Shown: one piece after another, positions 1-11,122 of the stretch
Layout: each line of letters starts with the position of its first letter
How positions within the stretch are numbered: position 1 is the first letter of the stretch
DNA from: Turnera subulata
Lineage: Eukaryota > Streptophyta > Magnoliopsida > Malpighiales > Passifloraceae
DNA length: 64,000 nucleotides
Direction: 5' to 3'
Assembly: GCA_028386065.3 (NCBI GenBank)
Contig: JAKUCV010003536.1
Coordinates: 28,547-92,546 of the forward strand
Notes under the pieces: generated by a model
The model's database searches: none
Told to the model about the DNA's origin: nothing
What the model saw: the letters and a program-made list of their open reading frames with translations, nothing else
Made by a program: the position numbers and the translations under genes

Positions 1-1570
1 AAAAGCCAAATTGACCACCAAAACTCATGGAGAGCTCTAAAAAAATAATGAACAGCTGAGGATTTAGACGACTAAGAAGTGGTGGGCGTGTAGTTGCCGA
101 CTGGGAAAATTAAAACATTGTTAAGTTATGACACTTTTGTTGGCCTCTAAGGAACTTAGTATAAATTTTAAATAAAATTTTGAAGTTTAGCCTTTATTTT
201 GTGTATATTTAAAAGATATTAATGAGAAGACTATTCTCAATCCCTCTAATTCTAAATTAATCTAAGTGTAGGGATGGAATTTTCTTTTTTAGAAAAAAAA
301 AAAGACACTGACACACGAGTTCTATGCTGCTAGTTTCAACTCCAAATGTAATCTATACAGGAAAATAACAAAAGCAGCCAAGGTGACAATTGCCTGTCCT
401 TTTTGGACAAACTTGCCGGGGCTGCCTGCTTTTCCCATTGGTTTGGTAGGGAAGACCAAATCTACCCAAGTGCAGCATCACTGTGTTTTTCTGATGATGG
501 GTCTCTCTCAAAATATTAGCAGTAATTAAATATAGTTAATTGAGAATGGAACACATGAGCCCACACACTATTTTCCTGCTCTTAACTCAATAAGATTAAA
601 ATTAATTAGTGTTTTTATATATCAATAATTTTGACTAGTGGACATTGTCCAAATTGTGATGGGGACCTGGTCGGCTCTGTGCGGGGTACGTGAAGTTTAC
701 AGATAAAAACACAGAATGGACAGAACAGCTGTGATGGTTTATTCCTTTTTCCTTAATTTTTTTTTCTTGGGATGCATATTCACTATATTGGTTCTTTGGA
801 TTTACTAAGAGGAAAAAAACAATAAAAATGGAAGATCTCTTGTATCATCTGGCAAATGGAAAAGCGAAAAGAATTCCTCCAAAGACAGACAAGAACAAGA
901 AAGAAAAAGAGAATGCCTCCAAAATAGGCCTGGGTGTGTAGGCTATAGTACCAGCAATCCAATGTTTCTTGCCTCTCTACTACGTTACTATGTATCGTCC
1001 GTTTCTTCTTCTAAACCCTCAAATTAAGGACCTCAATTATGTTGGACTCAATTGGATTTTTTTTAAAAAATGCTGGACACTGTTCTTTTTTGGTCATTAC
1101 TATTTGCTACGTCCAGGCCCAGGAAGCAAGAGTTTGTTTCCCTGCCTTCATAAGAAAGAAAAGGACATATGGTTAAAACTAAATATTAAATATATATGCT
1201 TATAAAAAAGAGGACATGTATATATGTTAAAAATATTGTCGGTTTATATTGTAATATCTATTAGCTTTCTGAAGAAGGCCCTAGATTGAGGGAAGTGATG
1301 GTTCACAATATGGAGTGTTCTAAATTAGCTAGCTAGGGTGCCATTCAAATCGGCCATGCATGAGAAGGATTTAGAAAATTGATAGAAAATAGAAATGTTC
1401 TAATTGAGCGAGGAAGGTGAGAGTAAAAGCCCATAAGTGAAATAAAATTGAAACAGTAAGAACATTGGTTGCAAAATTTTTAGTGTTAAACAAACGTAGA
1501 GATATGGGTTGCCACGGTATCATATACTACTAGATACAGGAAAGTCTAGAGATTTAATGTATTGTATTAA
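1..1570. other. No gene recognised
   Basis: AT-rich non-coding DNA. The one longer open frame (969-1205, plus) has no recognisable domain and a composition like its surroundings. I see no repeat boundary or RNA gene here. Confidence 0.5.
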
Positions 1571-2703
1571 TTTTTCTTTTTCTTTTTTTTTTTTTGATGA
1601 AAGGATTGTATTAAATTGATATCAGGAACTTAATACAGCGAAGACAGTCATCCAAAAGATGACTTTAAACCTAACCTAAATGACTTACACGAATTTTACA
1701 CCATATCAGTATCCTAACATCAAACAAAACATAATGTTGCGCTTAGGAACACACCAGGATTTTAAACTATCTGCACAAATGATTACAGCTGGAAGGTCAT
1801 AAGGAAAACTGGGTTGTTAGCTTTTATCCAAGATAATAATGATCTCCTCAAAATCATTTCAAACAGCTTGCCCCAATCCGGACCTGAGAACTGAAAGATT
1901 GCCTTGTTTCTAACCAACCAAATATTCCACATAGTATTGTAGAAAATAAACATCCATTCACCACGGTACCTGGTTGAGAGGGCCAAACCCATCCATTGCT
2001 CAAAAAGATCTTCATTCAAGACAGTTTGGGAGACACCACAAACACTCTCCACCATCAGCATAGTTAATAAATGGTCCCTTGATTTAATTTCCTCCTCACA
2101 AAGCGGACAAAGAACATTCTCCCACTGCCACTGTCATTCCATGGTAGAATACCTTTGACAGAAAACACTCAATTTTGGGGGGCACATCCAAAGCCACACC
2201 CACGGCTGGACAATGAAAGAAGACCGACCCCTGTGTGAAACAGCATAGCCTAATTTAACTGAGTAACTGCCATCAGAGCTTTCGGTCCACACCCACTTGA
2301 CATTCATATGCGCCATCAATTTCACATCCAACAGTTTTCTTTTGAAATTTGCCAACTCATCCTCCTCCCGTGGATATAACCGTCTTCTCCCTTTTAACTC
2401 CCAATACCATTCATCAATAACTTCCTTCAATACATCAATAACTACAATAATTTGATTAAGAAAAATATTAAAGAGCCGGGGAAAGGAGTGCATCAGAGAC
2501 ACTCCCTCCCACCATGAATCCAACCAAAACATGCATCTATCCCCTTCACCGAGCATCGATTTCAATTTATCTTTCATCATCACCCTTCCATCCACTAATT
2601 CAGCCCCCGATTCCAAAATTTTCCTCCATATACAAGAAAGACCATTCTCCCTAATGCTTAATTTATAGCTTGATGATTCAGCATTAGCAAATGCAACACG
2701 CAT
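1571..2703 (-). mobile_element. 5'-truncated LINE (non-LTR retrotransposon) 3' end with poly-A tail
   Basis: On the minus strand two frames (2703-2134, then 2061-1783) read as the C-terminal part of a plant LINE ORF2. The first resembles the region after the reverse transcriptase that leads into the zf-RVT zinc-binding domain (motifs such as FWLDSWW and WVWTESSDGSYSVKLGY). The second resembles the tail after that domain (WNIWLVRNKAIF). The frames are joined by a stop and frameshift, with a CPLCEEE zinc-binding stretch between them. The element ends in a T-rich tract at 1571-1595, which is poly(A) on the coding strand, as expected for target-primed insertion. Endonuclease and polymerase core are missing, so this is a dead 5'-truncated copy. 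I found no convincing target site duplication. Confidence 0.75.
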
Positions 2704-3122
2704 AATTAAGATGGAAAAACATGCAAATTGGCATGTTCTAAGTTAAGGCAGGTCATTTACGTAAGTTTTTTAAATTTCAAAATAATTTAACCTCAATTCT
2801 CACGAAAAACTTATCTGACGTTGTGACATATATATATATTATTATATTGATAACAAAAAGTAACACAAAACACATGGCTAGGCTTAGCATCCCGGAAAGC
2901 ACTTGAATAGATGAAGAAAATGTTTTAAGCAGTGGCGAAGCTCACAAACAGTTGTTGGAGGGGCCAAAATATAAAGGAAAAGGCTGGTGTAAGGCTTAAA
3001 CCCAGGTTGCTAAAGAATTAGCACCACACATCTCCAAACCAAGCTTCATTCTATGGAATATTTGTTGCACCACACATCTCCACCAAACCAAGTTTCATTT
3101 TATGGAATATTTGTTGCATAAT
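2704..3122. other. Intergenic, no feature recognised
   Basis: AT-rich sequence between a LINE fragment and a hAT-like element. It contains a short near-duplicate phrase (ACCACACATCTCC...AAACCAAG) at about 3020 and 3068. Nothing else is supported. Confidence 0.4.
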
Positions 3123-3130
3123 ATAATTAT

Positions 3131-3766
3131 TAAAGGTGGCAAAATGGGTTAAGTATCCAATAAGTTATCCATTTATACTCATTATACATGGGTATTTTGG
3201 GTATAAATGAGTAAGTGTAGAATTATTTGGGTCTTAATGGATAAAATATACCAATTTGACCCATTTAACCATAGGTATTTGTGGGTTGGGTAATGGATAT
3301 CCATGATACCCAAATGTTAACAATCTAATTCAATATAGTTATGTGGGCCTGACCAGGCCCATTCTTATGGGCCTAATTGGGCCTATATCGGACCACCAGT
3401 CAGGCCTAATTGGGCTTGATCCAGGCCATCTTATATGGGCCAGATTGGGCCTTATAGGCCGGGTTAAGCCCAACCAAGTCCAATCCACCCGTGTTTAGTT
3501 TGGCTTATATGAGTTGTCTCGGGTTAATATCAGATAGGTCCGATTAATATTTATAAAGTTAAAAATATTAAAACACAAATTTTAAAAAATTGATATTAAG
3601 ATTAAATGGGTCGATGAGTATGAACTGTATTAAATGGGTCAAAATGGATATGGTTAACCATTTAAGTTTTTTGATGAGTCATAAATGGATAAATGAATAA
3701 AAATAGGTGTGAACCATTTATGTGTCAATCCATGGATACCCATAGATAACCACTTTGTCACCTCTA
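3131..3766. mobile_element. Non-autonomous hAT-like DNA transposon (636 bp)
   Basis: The left end starts TAAAGGTGGCAAAATGG and the right end, read on the other strand, starts TAGAGGTGACAAAGTGG, giving imperfect terminal inverted repeats. Both ends are flanked by the same 8-bp word ATAATTAT (3123-3130 and 3767-3774). An 8-bp target duplication and TIRs of the form TAgGGGTGGCAAA are characteristic of hAT elements. The inside has no coding potential. It is rich in GGGCC and GGCCTAATTGGGCC repeats (about 3350-3480) and in repeats of the phrase 'ATGGGT(A/C)'. It is therefore a MITE-like element that would need a transposase from elsewhere. Confidence 0.75.
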
Positions 3767-3961
3767 ATAATTATAAATGAAGTCCATGGGGCTATGGCCC
3801 CAGCCCCAGGTAAGGGACAAACATGAATTTTGACGAGCAGAGTGGAGTCTCATGATTAAATCCCATCCATCCTAATCCGCATCGCTTTTGTGCATAACCA
3901 GCTCTTTGATTCTATTCTAGTCTGAAAAAAAAAAGTAATTTTCGATTACCAACAATGACAA

Positions 3962-4444
3962 CTAAAGCTTGCATGTGTCGAAGAAGAGAAGTGGGGAAAT
4001 ATTATATATCATCATCGACAATAAGTGGTGTTTCAAAGAATCGGGTGGTTTGTACCTTCTATGCCGTAGAGGAATAAGAGGATATTTTATGCGAGGCAAG
4101 AATCCAATAAATGTAAATGGATACATAGCCTTTAGTGTCAACTGTAGTGTAACAAAATAGTCAATATTATATTTGTGCCAGCGCTCTCTTGGCCATAGAG
4201 GAATATGAGGATTAGCTACCCTAGGTAAGGATCCAGTAAATGGATACATAGCCTCTAGTGTCAACCCATATTTGTAGATATTGACAAAAACTTGAGACAG
4301 CATAACCGTAGTACAATGAAGATAATCGATACATTGTTGAGGGTATTTACAGATCTTTGGAGGTGGAAGTTTTCCGGCATCATAGTCCATATCATAATCC
4401 ATACTGTTAGTGTAGAAAATTATTATCGAATATCCTTTTGACAA
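3962..4444 (-). pseudogene. Unidentified frame built on an imperfect ~90-bp tandem repeat
   Basis: A 160-codon open frame on the minus strand whose second half contains two related units (LTLEAMYPFTGSLPR and LTLKAMYPFTFIGFLPR). At the DNA level these are imperfect copies at about 4190-4266 and 4058-4143. The phrase YGLTLEAMYPFTG is reminiscent of the segment after the active-site cysteine in papain-like proteases (G-x-x-x-E-x-x-YP-Y-T/G). No Cys-His catalytic context is visible, and the resemblance is weak. It is probably a decayed gene fragment. I assign no function. Confidence 0.25.
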
Positions 4445-4449
4445 TTGTT

Positions 4450-5252
4450 ATGTCATCATATAGGTATTCCACTAAACGAACACATGGTTAATGTAGAAAC
4501 CGTGTTATCAAAGAATTAAAATTTCCAAAAATTGTAGGTGTTAAGATTACCTTGGACAGTTCTCCCCTCTTGGCCTTGTGACAAAAGAACAAACTACATT
4601 TAAAAATCATCAATCAATGCTTAGACTACACACAGATAAATTGATTGAATTATACCAGGTTACCAACTTATTTAAACTGCATACCGAGATGAGAAAAAAG
4701 ACCAACAATTATAATATAAAAGACCAAGTTAACAAAAAAAAAGCGCACACATCTTCCACAAAATAACAAATAATCCAAGCAATAAAGCAAATCAATAATC
4801 TTAAGAGCAATAAATAACAAACCAAGCAATAAATATTCTAAAAACTAATTCTTAAGAGATTAAATTATTACCCTACATATTTTGGAGGGAGCCATTGCTC
4901 TTAAAATGACTATACAAAAATTTTATTTTTTTAGAATAAAAAAAAGATTAATTAACATAGTTTGTTTCTTTATAATACTAATATATATATATATATTAAA
5001 TAATATTATACAATGTTATAATTTTTATTATTTATTATTTGTTGAATATATAAGGATTTTGTTGATACTAGAGATCAATAACATATCAACAGGAAAACAA
5101 AAAATAAAAAAGAGAACAGTTGTACAACGTACATGATCAAACGATTTTCTGTTGAGAAGCTCGTTGCTAAAATGTTTGTTTTGTTAATACAAAGCAGCCT
5201 TCAGGTCTTCCATCTTTGGAAATTTATATAATGCCATTATTGATGTATAGTT
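4450..5252. other. AT-rich intergenic, no gene recognised
   Basis: Very AT-rich sequence with an (AT)n run near 4980-4996. The open frames at 4578-4766 and 4882-5136 are low-complexity and resemble no protein family. Confidence 0.45.
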
Positions 5253-5257
5253 CATGT

Positions 5258-5936
5258 TGTTGGAACAGAACTCTTCTTCCTGCACTGGTACACTACTTTT
5301 TGCACTGTGTGGTGATGTGGAGTAGACAAGGCTGTGAATATAATAACTGCAGATGCTTCAAGGTGTGCTGCTAATACCACTTTCCTTAAGACAATATTTG
5401 CCACCACCACTTTCTCTAAAGTCGGTATGCAACGGTGTCTTGCAAATTTGCCTCGGAGATACAATGAAGCCCCTGGTTGGAGATGTCTTGCATAAACACC
5501 ACAACCCTTGATCACTTCCCGAATATAGGCAGAATATCTATTTTATATGGTAACTTCTGCAGTAGTATACCATATAAAAGGCAAAGTATTTTTATTTTGT
5601 GGGAGAAATTTGATAGATAAGAAAAGAGGGATAGTAAGTAAATTAGTTGGAGAAAAAGAGGGAAACTAAAGCACAATTTATTTGTACGTTTGGATGCTTT
5701 CTGATCTCTGGAAATGAGAATGAGTGGCCTATTTATAAGCCTTCATGTATCTTTTCCAAAAGACACATTTAATCCAAAAGTTACAGCCATTAAATTCAAA
5801 CTTAAATTTGTATCTTTTCCAAAAGACACAATACAAAAGGATGTAACTATTCATTTTTAAACTCATTTCCAGTAGATACCTTTTACACCAAAAGGTACAA
5901 ATATAATTCCTCTTATATTATAAAAATCCTCCAACA
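5258..5936 (-). repeat. 3' LTR of the copia element (679 bp)
   Basis: Near-identical to 9251-9931, with TG...CA termini. The element is coded on the minus strand, so this left copy is the 3' LTR. The 87-codon open frame inside it (5252-5515) is a chance frame also present in the other LTR and is not a gene. Confidence 0.95.
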
Positions 5937-5951
5937 TTCCCCCACCATTTT
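5937..5951 (-). other. Polypurine tract of the copia element
   Basis: Directly before the 3' LTR the minus strand reads AAAATGGTGGGGGAA. This purine-rich tract is in the right place to prime plus-strand DNA synthesis. Confidence 0.7.
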
Positions 5952-6479
5952 TATAATACCTTGCAATTCGATAGTTCTGGAAATCTTATGCATAAATGAA
6001 AATGTCGGTGAGACTTGAATTTTCACTTAGTGAATCGTGTATCGCCAATCGGAATTGTCAGTAGACTATGCTTTGAACTAACATCTTCCATGTTGACTGG
6101 TTGGACCACATATCCACACACAAGATTTCTCATCCAGAAATGTGATCTTTATAGCCGACACGTTAAAGGCCTTGTGTCTTGTATCTGTTCATGAGTGCTG
6201 TTAGAGTTCAAGCCACAAAACTCCTAGAGGCGGCCATACTTCCACTCACATAGGTAGTCTCTATATCCTTAGTGTTCCCGTTATAAACACTTTCGCAAAT
6301 ACATGCCATAGAGATCTATTAAGAGCATAAGCTCACCCTTTCTCTTGTCCTAACGGGTACCAAGCACTCTTATCTTGGGATGGAATTTAAAGTGAGTGCT
6401 TGCCAGTCATCCTAATAGTGTACTTTGACTCATTGAACTCAAGATTTGATGTTTTATCAAACGTTGAGTCGAGGTTCCA

Positions 6480-9050
6480 CTATTGGTGACCTATAGAAAT
6501 TGGCTTGAGACCCATCCCATTAGAGGTCTTACTTACCTTATCTCTGGTAAGTCCTTTTGTAAAAGCATCTGCCAAGTTTTGTTGTGACCTCACAAAATCA
6601 ATGGTGATCACCGAATTTCTTATCAATTCTTGTACATAGCTATGTCTTAATCCGATATGTCTAGATTTTCCATTGTAAACTTGGCTATATGCTTTAGACA
6701 ATGTGGCCTGACTGTCACAATGTATTGATATGGGAGAAATTGGTTTGGGCCACAGCGGAATCTCATAAAGTAAATCTTTTAACCATTCCGCTTCTTTGCT
6801 AGCAGATGTTAAGGCCACAAATTCAGATGCCATAGTGGAGTCTGTGCAAAGAGTTTGCTTTTTAGAGCTCCAAGATATTGCACCCCCACCAAGCATGAAG
6901 ATCCATCCAGTTACAGATGAATAATCATCTTTATTAGAAATCCAACTAGCATCTGAAAATCCTTCTAACACCGAAGGATATCCGGTATAGCATATACCAT
7001 AGTTCATAGTTCGTTTTAAGTACCTTAAAACTCTATGAACTGCCTGCCAATGTTGCTTACCCGGATTGCTAGTAAATCTGCTTAGCTTTCCAACGGCAAA
7101 TGCAATGTCTGGCCTTGTACAGGTCATTGCATACATCAAGCAGCCTATAACCTTTGAATATTCCAGTTGTGCTACCGGACTTCCTTGATTTTTAGCCAAC
7201 TTCAAGTTTGGATCAAATGGAGTAGATACCGGAGAACTCTCCAGTTTCTCAAACTTGTTGAGTATTTTCTCAATGTAATGGGATTGCGACAATGTAATCC
7301 CATTACTACTCCTTATAATCTTTATACCAAGAATTACATTTACTTCTCCCATATCTTTCATATCAAAATTTTCTGACAAGTACTTCTTGGTATTCTCAAC
7401 TTGATCCATGTCCGTGCCAAATATAAGCATGTCATCTACGTATAAGCAAATAATCACACCTTTTCCATCTTTGAATTTGCTATATACGCATTTATCAGAT
7501 GTGTTAATCTTGTAACCATCTGCAAGCACAACCTCATCAAACTTTTGATGCCATTGCTTAGGTGCTTGTTTAAGTCCATACAAGGACTTCTCAAGTTTAC
7601 AAACCTTATGTTCTTGTCCTTGTAGGACAAAACCTTCTGGTTGTTCCATGTAAACTTCCTCATCCAATTCACCATTCAAGAATGCTGTTTTAACATCCAT
7701 CTGGTGAATAACCAGGTTATGTATTGATGCAAGTGCAATCAATAATCTTATTGTAGCAATTCTTGCTACTGGCGAATAGGTATCAAAATAATCTACTCCT
7801 TCTTTCTGAGTAAATCCTTTCGCCACCAACCTGGCCTTGAACTTATCAATAGTTCCATCAACCTTCATTTTCCTTTTGAAGATCCATTTGCATCCAATCG
7901 GTTTGGAGCCTGGTGGTAGGTCTACTAATTTCCAAGTTTTGTTACCCATTATAGAATCCATTTCATCTTGGATTGCTTCTTTCCAGAAGGCTGCATCCTG
8001 TGACTTCATAGCTTCACTATAAGTCTTAGGATCTTCTTCTATATTGTAACAAAATGGTACATGATTTTCAGTACCTTCTTTTATACCTTCAACTAGGTAA
8101 TAAAAGTCCGATGACTGTGTAGTTCTTTTAACTCTTTTGCTCCTTCTTTGCTCAAGTGCATCACTTAAGTCTTCCTTTGTATTTGAGTTTGGAATGTCAA
8201 GTGGAGATGCTATAGATTTTTGAATGGAATTGAATCTTGTCTCATCAAATAAGGCATCCCTTGATTCAATAACAGTATTAATTGTTATTGCATCATTAGG
8301 TTCTATAACCATGAACCTATAAGCCTTACTATGATGTGCATATCCTATGAATATGCATTCAATTCCTCTTTCGCCCAATTTTCTTTTCTTAGGCTCAGGA
8401 ACTCTCACAATTGCTCTGCATCCCCAAGCTCTTAGATGACTAAGATTTGGTTTTCTTTTGTTCCAAAACTCATATGGGGTAATCTTGCTTCTTTTATTAG
8501 GAACTCGGTTCAATATGTAAGTGGCAGTTAATATTGCCTCACCCCAAAATCCTAATCCCAAACTGGAATTAGAGAGCATGGCATTTGCCATCTCTACCAG
8601 AACACGGTTCTTGCGTTCTGCAACACCATTTTGTTGTGGTGTATATGGAGCTGTTGTTTCATGGACTATCCCAGTTGAATTAAAGAAACTTGGATCATAG
8701 TATTCACCACCTCTATCAGTTCTTAATCTTTTGACATGTGATTCACAATGCAATTCAACCTCTAGTTTAAATGCTCTAAATTTATCCATTGCTTCATCTT
8801 TAGAATGCAACAAATAAACATAGCAAAATCTAGAGTAATCATCAATAAAAGTAACAAAATACTTCTTTCCACCAATAGTAGGATTACTATGCATGTCACA
8901 AACATCACTATGTACCAATTCAAGAATCTTAGTACTTCTTTCAACTTTTGGGAATGGATGTCTTGTGATTTTAGTAAGCATGCATGTTTTGCATTGTTGA
9001 TCACTTTTGTTAGTGTTAGGAATTATTTCCATTTTCATCATATCTTGCAT
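6480..9050 (-). CDS. Copia pol polyprotein: integrase, reverse transcriptase, RNase H (open, 856 codons)
   Basis: Uninterrupted frame from the first Met at 9050. It starts inside the GAG-pre-integrase region: only the CxxC half (QQCKTC, residues 20-23) of the HHCC zinc finger remains. The integrase core follows with D49 (HSDVC), D112 (TDRGGEY) and E145 (VAERKNR). The reverse transcriptase spans about residues 370-615 (KARLVAKGFTQ, QMDVKTAFLNGEL, catalytic CLYVDDM). The C-terminal RNase H has ASEFVALTSASKEAEWL and HCDSQATL. All catalytic motifs are present and there is no stop, so loss of function lies upstream in gag and protease, not here. The start is nominal: in the parent element this part is made as one long Gag-Pol chain. 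The motifs and the SNGMGLKP tail fit a Tork-type copia lineage, though I could not test this. Confidence 0.93.
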   Translation of the reverse strand: MQDMMKMEIIPNTNKSDQQCKTCMLTKITRHPFPKVERSTKILELVHSDVCDMHSNPTIGGKKYFVTFIDDYSRFCYVYLLHSKDEAMDKFRAFKLEVELHCESHVKRLRTDRGGEYYDPSFFNSTGIVHETTAPYTPQQNGVAERKNRVLVEMANAMLSNSSLGLGFWGEAILTATYILNRVPNKRSKITPYEFWNKRKPNLSHLRAWGCRAIVRVPEPKKRKLGERGIECIFIGYAHHSKAYRFMVIEPNDAITINTVIESRDALFDETRFNSIQKSIASPLDIPNSNTKEDLSDALEQRRSKRVKRTTQSSDFYYLVEGIKEGTENHVPFCYNIEEDPKTYSEAMKSQDAAFWKEAIQDEMDSIMGNKTWKLVDLPPGSKPIGCKWIFKRKMKVDGTIDKFKARLVAKGFTQKEGVDYFDTYSPVARIATIRLLIALASIHNLVIHQMDVKTAFLNGELDEEVYMEQPEGFVLQGQEHKVCKLEKSLYGLKQAPKQWHQKFDEVVLADGYKINTSDKCVYSKFKDGKGVIICLYVDDMLIFGTDMDQVENTKKYLSENFDMKDMGEVNVILGIKIIRSSNGITLSQSHYIEKILNKFEKLESSPVSTPFDPNLKLAKNQGSPVAQLEYSKVIGCLMYAMTCTRPDIAFAVGKLSRFTSNPGKQHWQAVHRVLRYLKRTMNYGICYTGYPSVLEGFSDASWISNKDDYSSVTGWIFMLGGGAISWSSKKQTLCTDSTMASEFVALTSASKEAEWLKDLLYEIPLWPKPISPISIHCDSQATLSKAYSQVYNGKSRHIGLRHSYVQELIRNSVITIDFVRSQQNLADAFTKGLTRDKVSKTSNGMGLKPISIGHQ

Positions 9051-9190
9051 TTTCCTAACATTTCATGAAATTGCTCCATAAAAGATTTATTATCTACCAT
9101 GCGATAATTATTGAAATTGGAGACAATGAACTTCTTACTTGTAGCATCCTCCTTTAAGTATCTCTGTTCAAGCAACTCCCAACTTTGCGA
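9051..9190 (-). pseudogene. Remnant of copia gag (UBN2-like)
   Basis: A short minus-strand piece reading WELLEQRYLKEDATSKKF and NYRMVDNKSFMEQFHE, typical of the middle of copia Gag. It runs into the integrase part near 9050 in a different frame. The remaining Gag, the CCHC knuckle, the protease and the His-His half of the integrase finger are deleted between the two. Upstream, an ATGGGGAAGAACAAGG start sits about 20 bp inside the LTR. Confidence 0.75.
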
Positions 9191-9250
9191 AAAACTCCTT
9201 TGGCACAACAACCTTGTTCTTCCCCATAATGTCGAATATTGTCTTAAGAT

Positions 9251-9931
9251 TGTTGGAACAGAACTCTTCTTCCTGCACTGGTACACTACTTCTTGCACTG
9301 TGTGGTGATGTGGAGTAGACAAGGCTGTGAATATAATAACTGCAGATGCTTCAAGGCGTGCTGCTAATGCCACTTTCCTTAAGACAATATTTGCCACCAC
9401 CACTTTCTCTAAAGTCGGTATGCAACGGTGTCTTGCAAATTTGCCTCGGAGATACAATGAAGTCCCTGGTTGGAGATGTCTTGCATAAACACCACAACCC
9501 TTGATCACTTCCCGAATATAGGCAGAATATCTATTTTGTATGGTAACTTCTGCAGTAGTATACCATATAAAAGGCAAAGTATTTTTATTTTTGTGGGAGA
9601 AATTTGATAGATAAGAAAAGAGGGATAGTAAGTAAATTAGTTGGAGAAAAAGAGGGAAACTAAAGCACAATTTATTTGTACGTTTGGATGCTTTTCTGAT
9701 GTCTGGAAATGAGAATGAGTGGCCTATTTATAAGCCTTCATGTATCTTTTCCAAAAGACACATTTAATCCAAAAGTTACAGCCATTAAATTCAAACTTAA
9801 ATTTGTATCTTTTCAAAAAGACACAATACAAAAAGATATAACTATTTATTTTTAAACTCATTTCCAGTAGATACCTTTTACACCAAAAGGTACAAATATA
9901 ATTCCTCTTATATTATAAAAATCCTCCAACA
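9251..9931 (-). repeat. 5' LTR of the copia element (681 bp)
   Basis: The upstream LTR relative to the minus-strand coding region. It contains a TATA box on the minus strand (TATAAATA, 9724-9731) that would drive the element's transcript. The sequence directly inside this LTR does not show the usual initiator-tRNA primer site TGGTATCAGAGC, so the primer-binding site is altered, lost or of another type. Confidence 0.9.
9724..9731 (-). promoter_or_regulatory. TATA box of the copia 5' LTR
   Basis: TATAAATA on the minus strand inside the 5' LTR, about 470 bp before the LTR/internal junction. The same word occurs in the other LTR near 5730. Confidence 0.5.
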
Positions 9932-9936
9932 CATGT

Positions 9937-11118
9937 TTCTAGTAGCATCAAGCATGCATCATAATCAGTCTACCTACCGCTACCACCACTAAGAATGGTT
10001 GCTGCCTTGGCTAGTTTCTGGATAAGGAGCAGAAAAAGATGTAAGAAATTTGTAGTGCACATAAGACATTTCTTCTTTCTCAACCTTCATTGCTTGTCCA
10101 ATTCACTTTCATGGGCTGATTGTGAACAGGACCATATGTTGCATCCGTTGTTAGAGCAGCGAATAGCAACTCCGGCAAATGCTCACTTAATTGCAGGTTA
10201 AAAGTCTGAATTGGCCGCAGTACATGTGGTAAGGCTAGACAGGAGACAATGGTTGGATCAACCTCTTGTTCAAATGCTGATCAAGTAGTTTCAGCGTCTA
10301 ACTTTAATGTTATCACTTTGTGATACAAACAATTCATCCTAAAGGTCTAGCTAGTGATCGAAGAAATGGTTGGACTTCAAAGTTCCCATATGTATTTCAC
10401 TTCCTTCTCAACTATGCTAGGCGCTTATAGCTTTGACAGGAAGTTTTGCACTTGCTTGGATTTTGCGGTCAGTGCGGATAGGGTAGCATTCCTTGGTGAT
10501 CAGCCTTGAGTAAATGAGACTGAACATTGGCTTTCTCCTGGTCACTTATGTACCGGGCCCCATTAATCCTCAACCTAGCAAGTATTTAAATAGGTTCTTT
10601 TTTGAGGGGATGCGTTCTCTGATTTACTTCTTTGTGTTGAAAATCTATAAAAACCTTTGAGAATATTGTTCCACTGCATACATCGATGTTGTCTGCTCAT
10701 GGAAATGGCTATATGGTGGATGTATGGCCTCATCCAGTGTTGGCGATCCACAATGTTATGCTTGATGCGTGGGACTAAGATTTGAGAAAAGAAGAATTGT
10801 AGTTAACATTAACATGCAAATGTTCTTTTTTTATCGAACAGTAGACTTTTATTAAAATGTAATAAGGTCATTTACATTACTCCCTAAAGTCATGCAATCC
10901 ACAATGTTATGTTTGACTGACTCGCATGTTGGCCAGTGAAAAAGACGGCCAAACAAGCATTTTTAACTTCTCCAACACAAAATACAAACCCTTTTAGATG
11001 TTTCCACGGAGCAGTTTTAACTTTTGGGTTGCAAAAAATTTCCCTTCTCGTAAAAAAAAACCACCAGATGAGACCTGCAGCTCTGTGCAGAAGTATATAC
11101 AGGGAAAACGATTTACTT
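9937..11118. other. No gene recognised
   Basis: Sequence downstream of the copia insertion. The open frame at 9995-10201 (plus) and two overlapping frames at 10890-11186 show no family signature. The phrase ATCCACAATGTTATG occurs twice (about 10746 and 10896). A TTTTATCGAACAG...ACTTTTATTAAAATG phrase near 10831-10860 looks like the 3' end of a degenerate retroelement but is too short to call. Confidence 0.4.
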
Positions 11119-11122
11119 CTAC

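Larger units (their letters stand above)
5258..9931 (-). mobile_element. Ty1/copia LTR retrotransposon, internally deleted, complete ends and target duplication
   Basis: Two direct LTRs (5258-5936 and 9251-9931) both begin TGTTGG and end CCAACA. They enclose a 3.3-kb internal region coding on the minus strand, with domain order integrase, reverse transcriptase, RNase H, which defines Ty1/copia. The word CATGT occurs directly outside both LTRs (5253-5257 and 9932-9936), which is the 5-bp target duplication of a single insertion. By eye the LTRs differ at about 10 substitutions and 2 single-base indels, roughly 1.5% divergence, so the insertion is young on the scale of plant genomes. The internal region is about 1 kb shorter than usual. 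Most of gag, the nucleocapsid zinc knuckle and the protease are absent, so the element could only move with help. Confidence 0.95.

Noticed and set aside
9190..9670. N-terminal two thirds of the minus-strand open frame 9038-9670
   Set aside because: It is inside the copia 5' LTR, and the same frame occurs in the other LTR (5252-5515). It is a chance frame.
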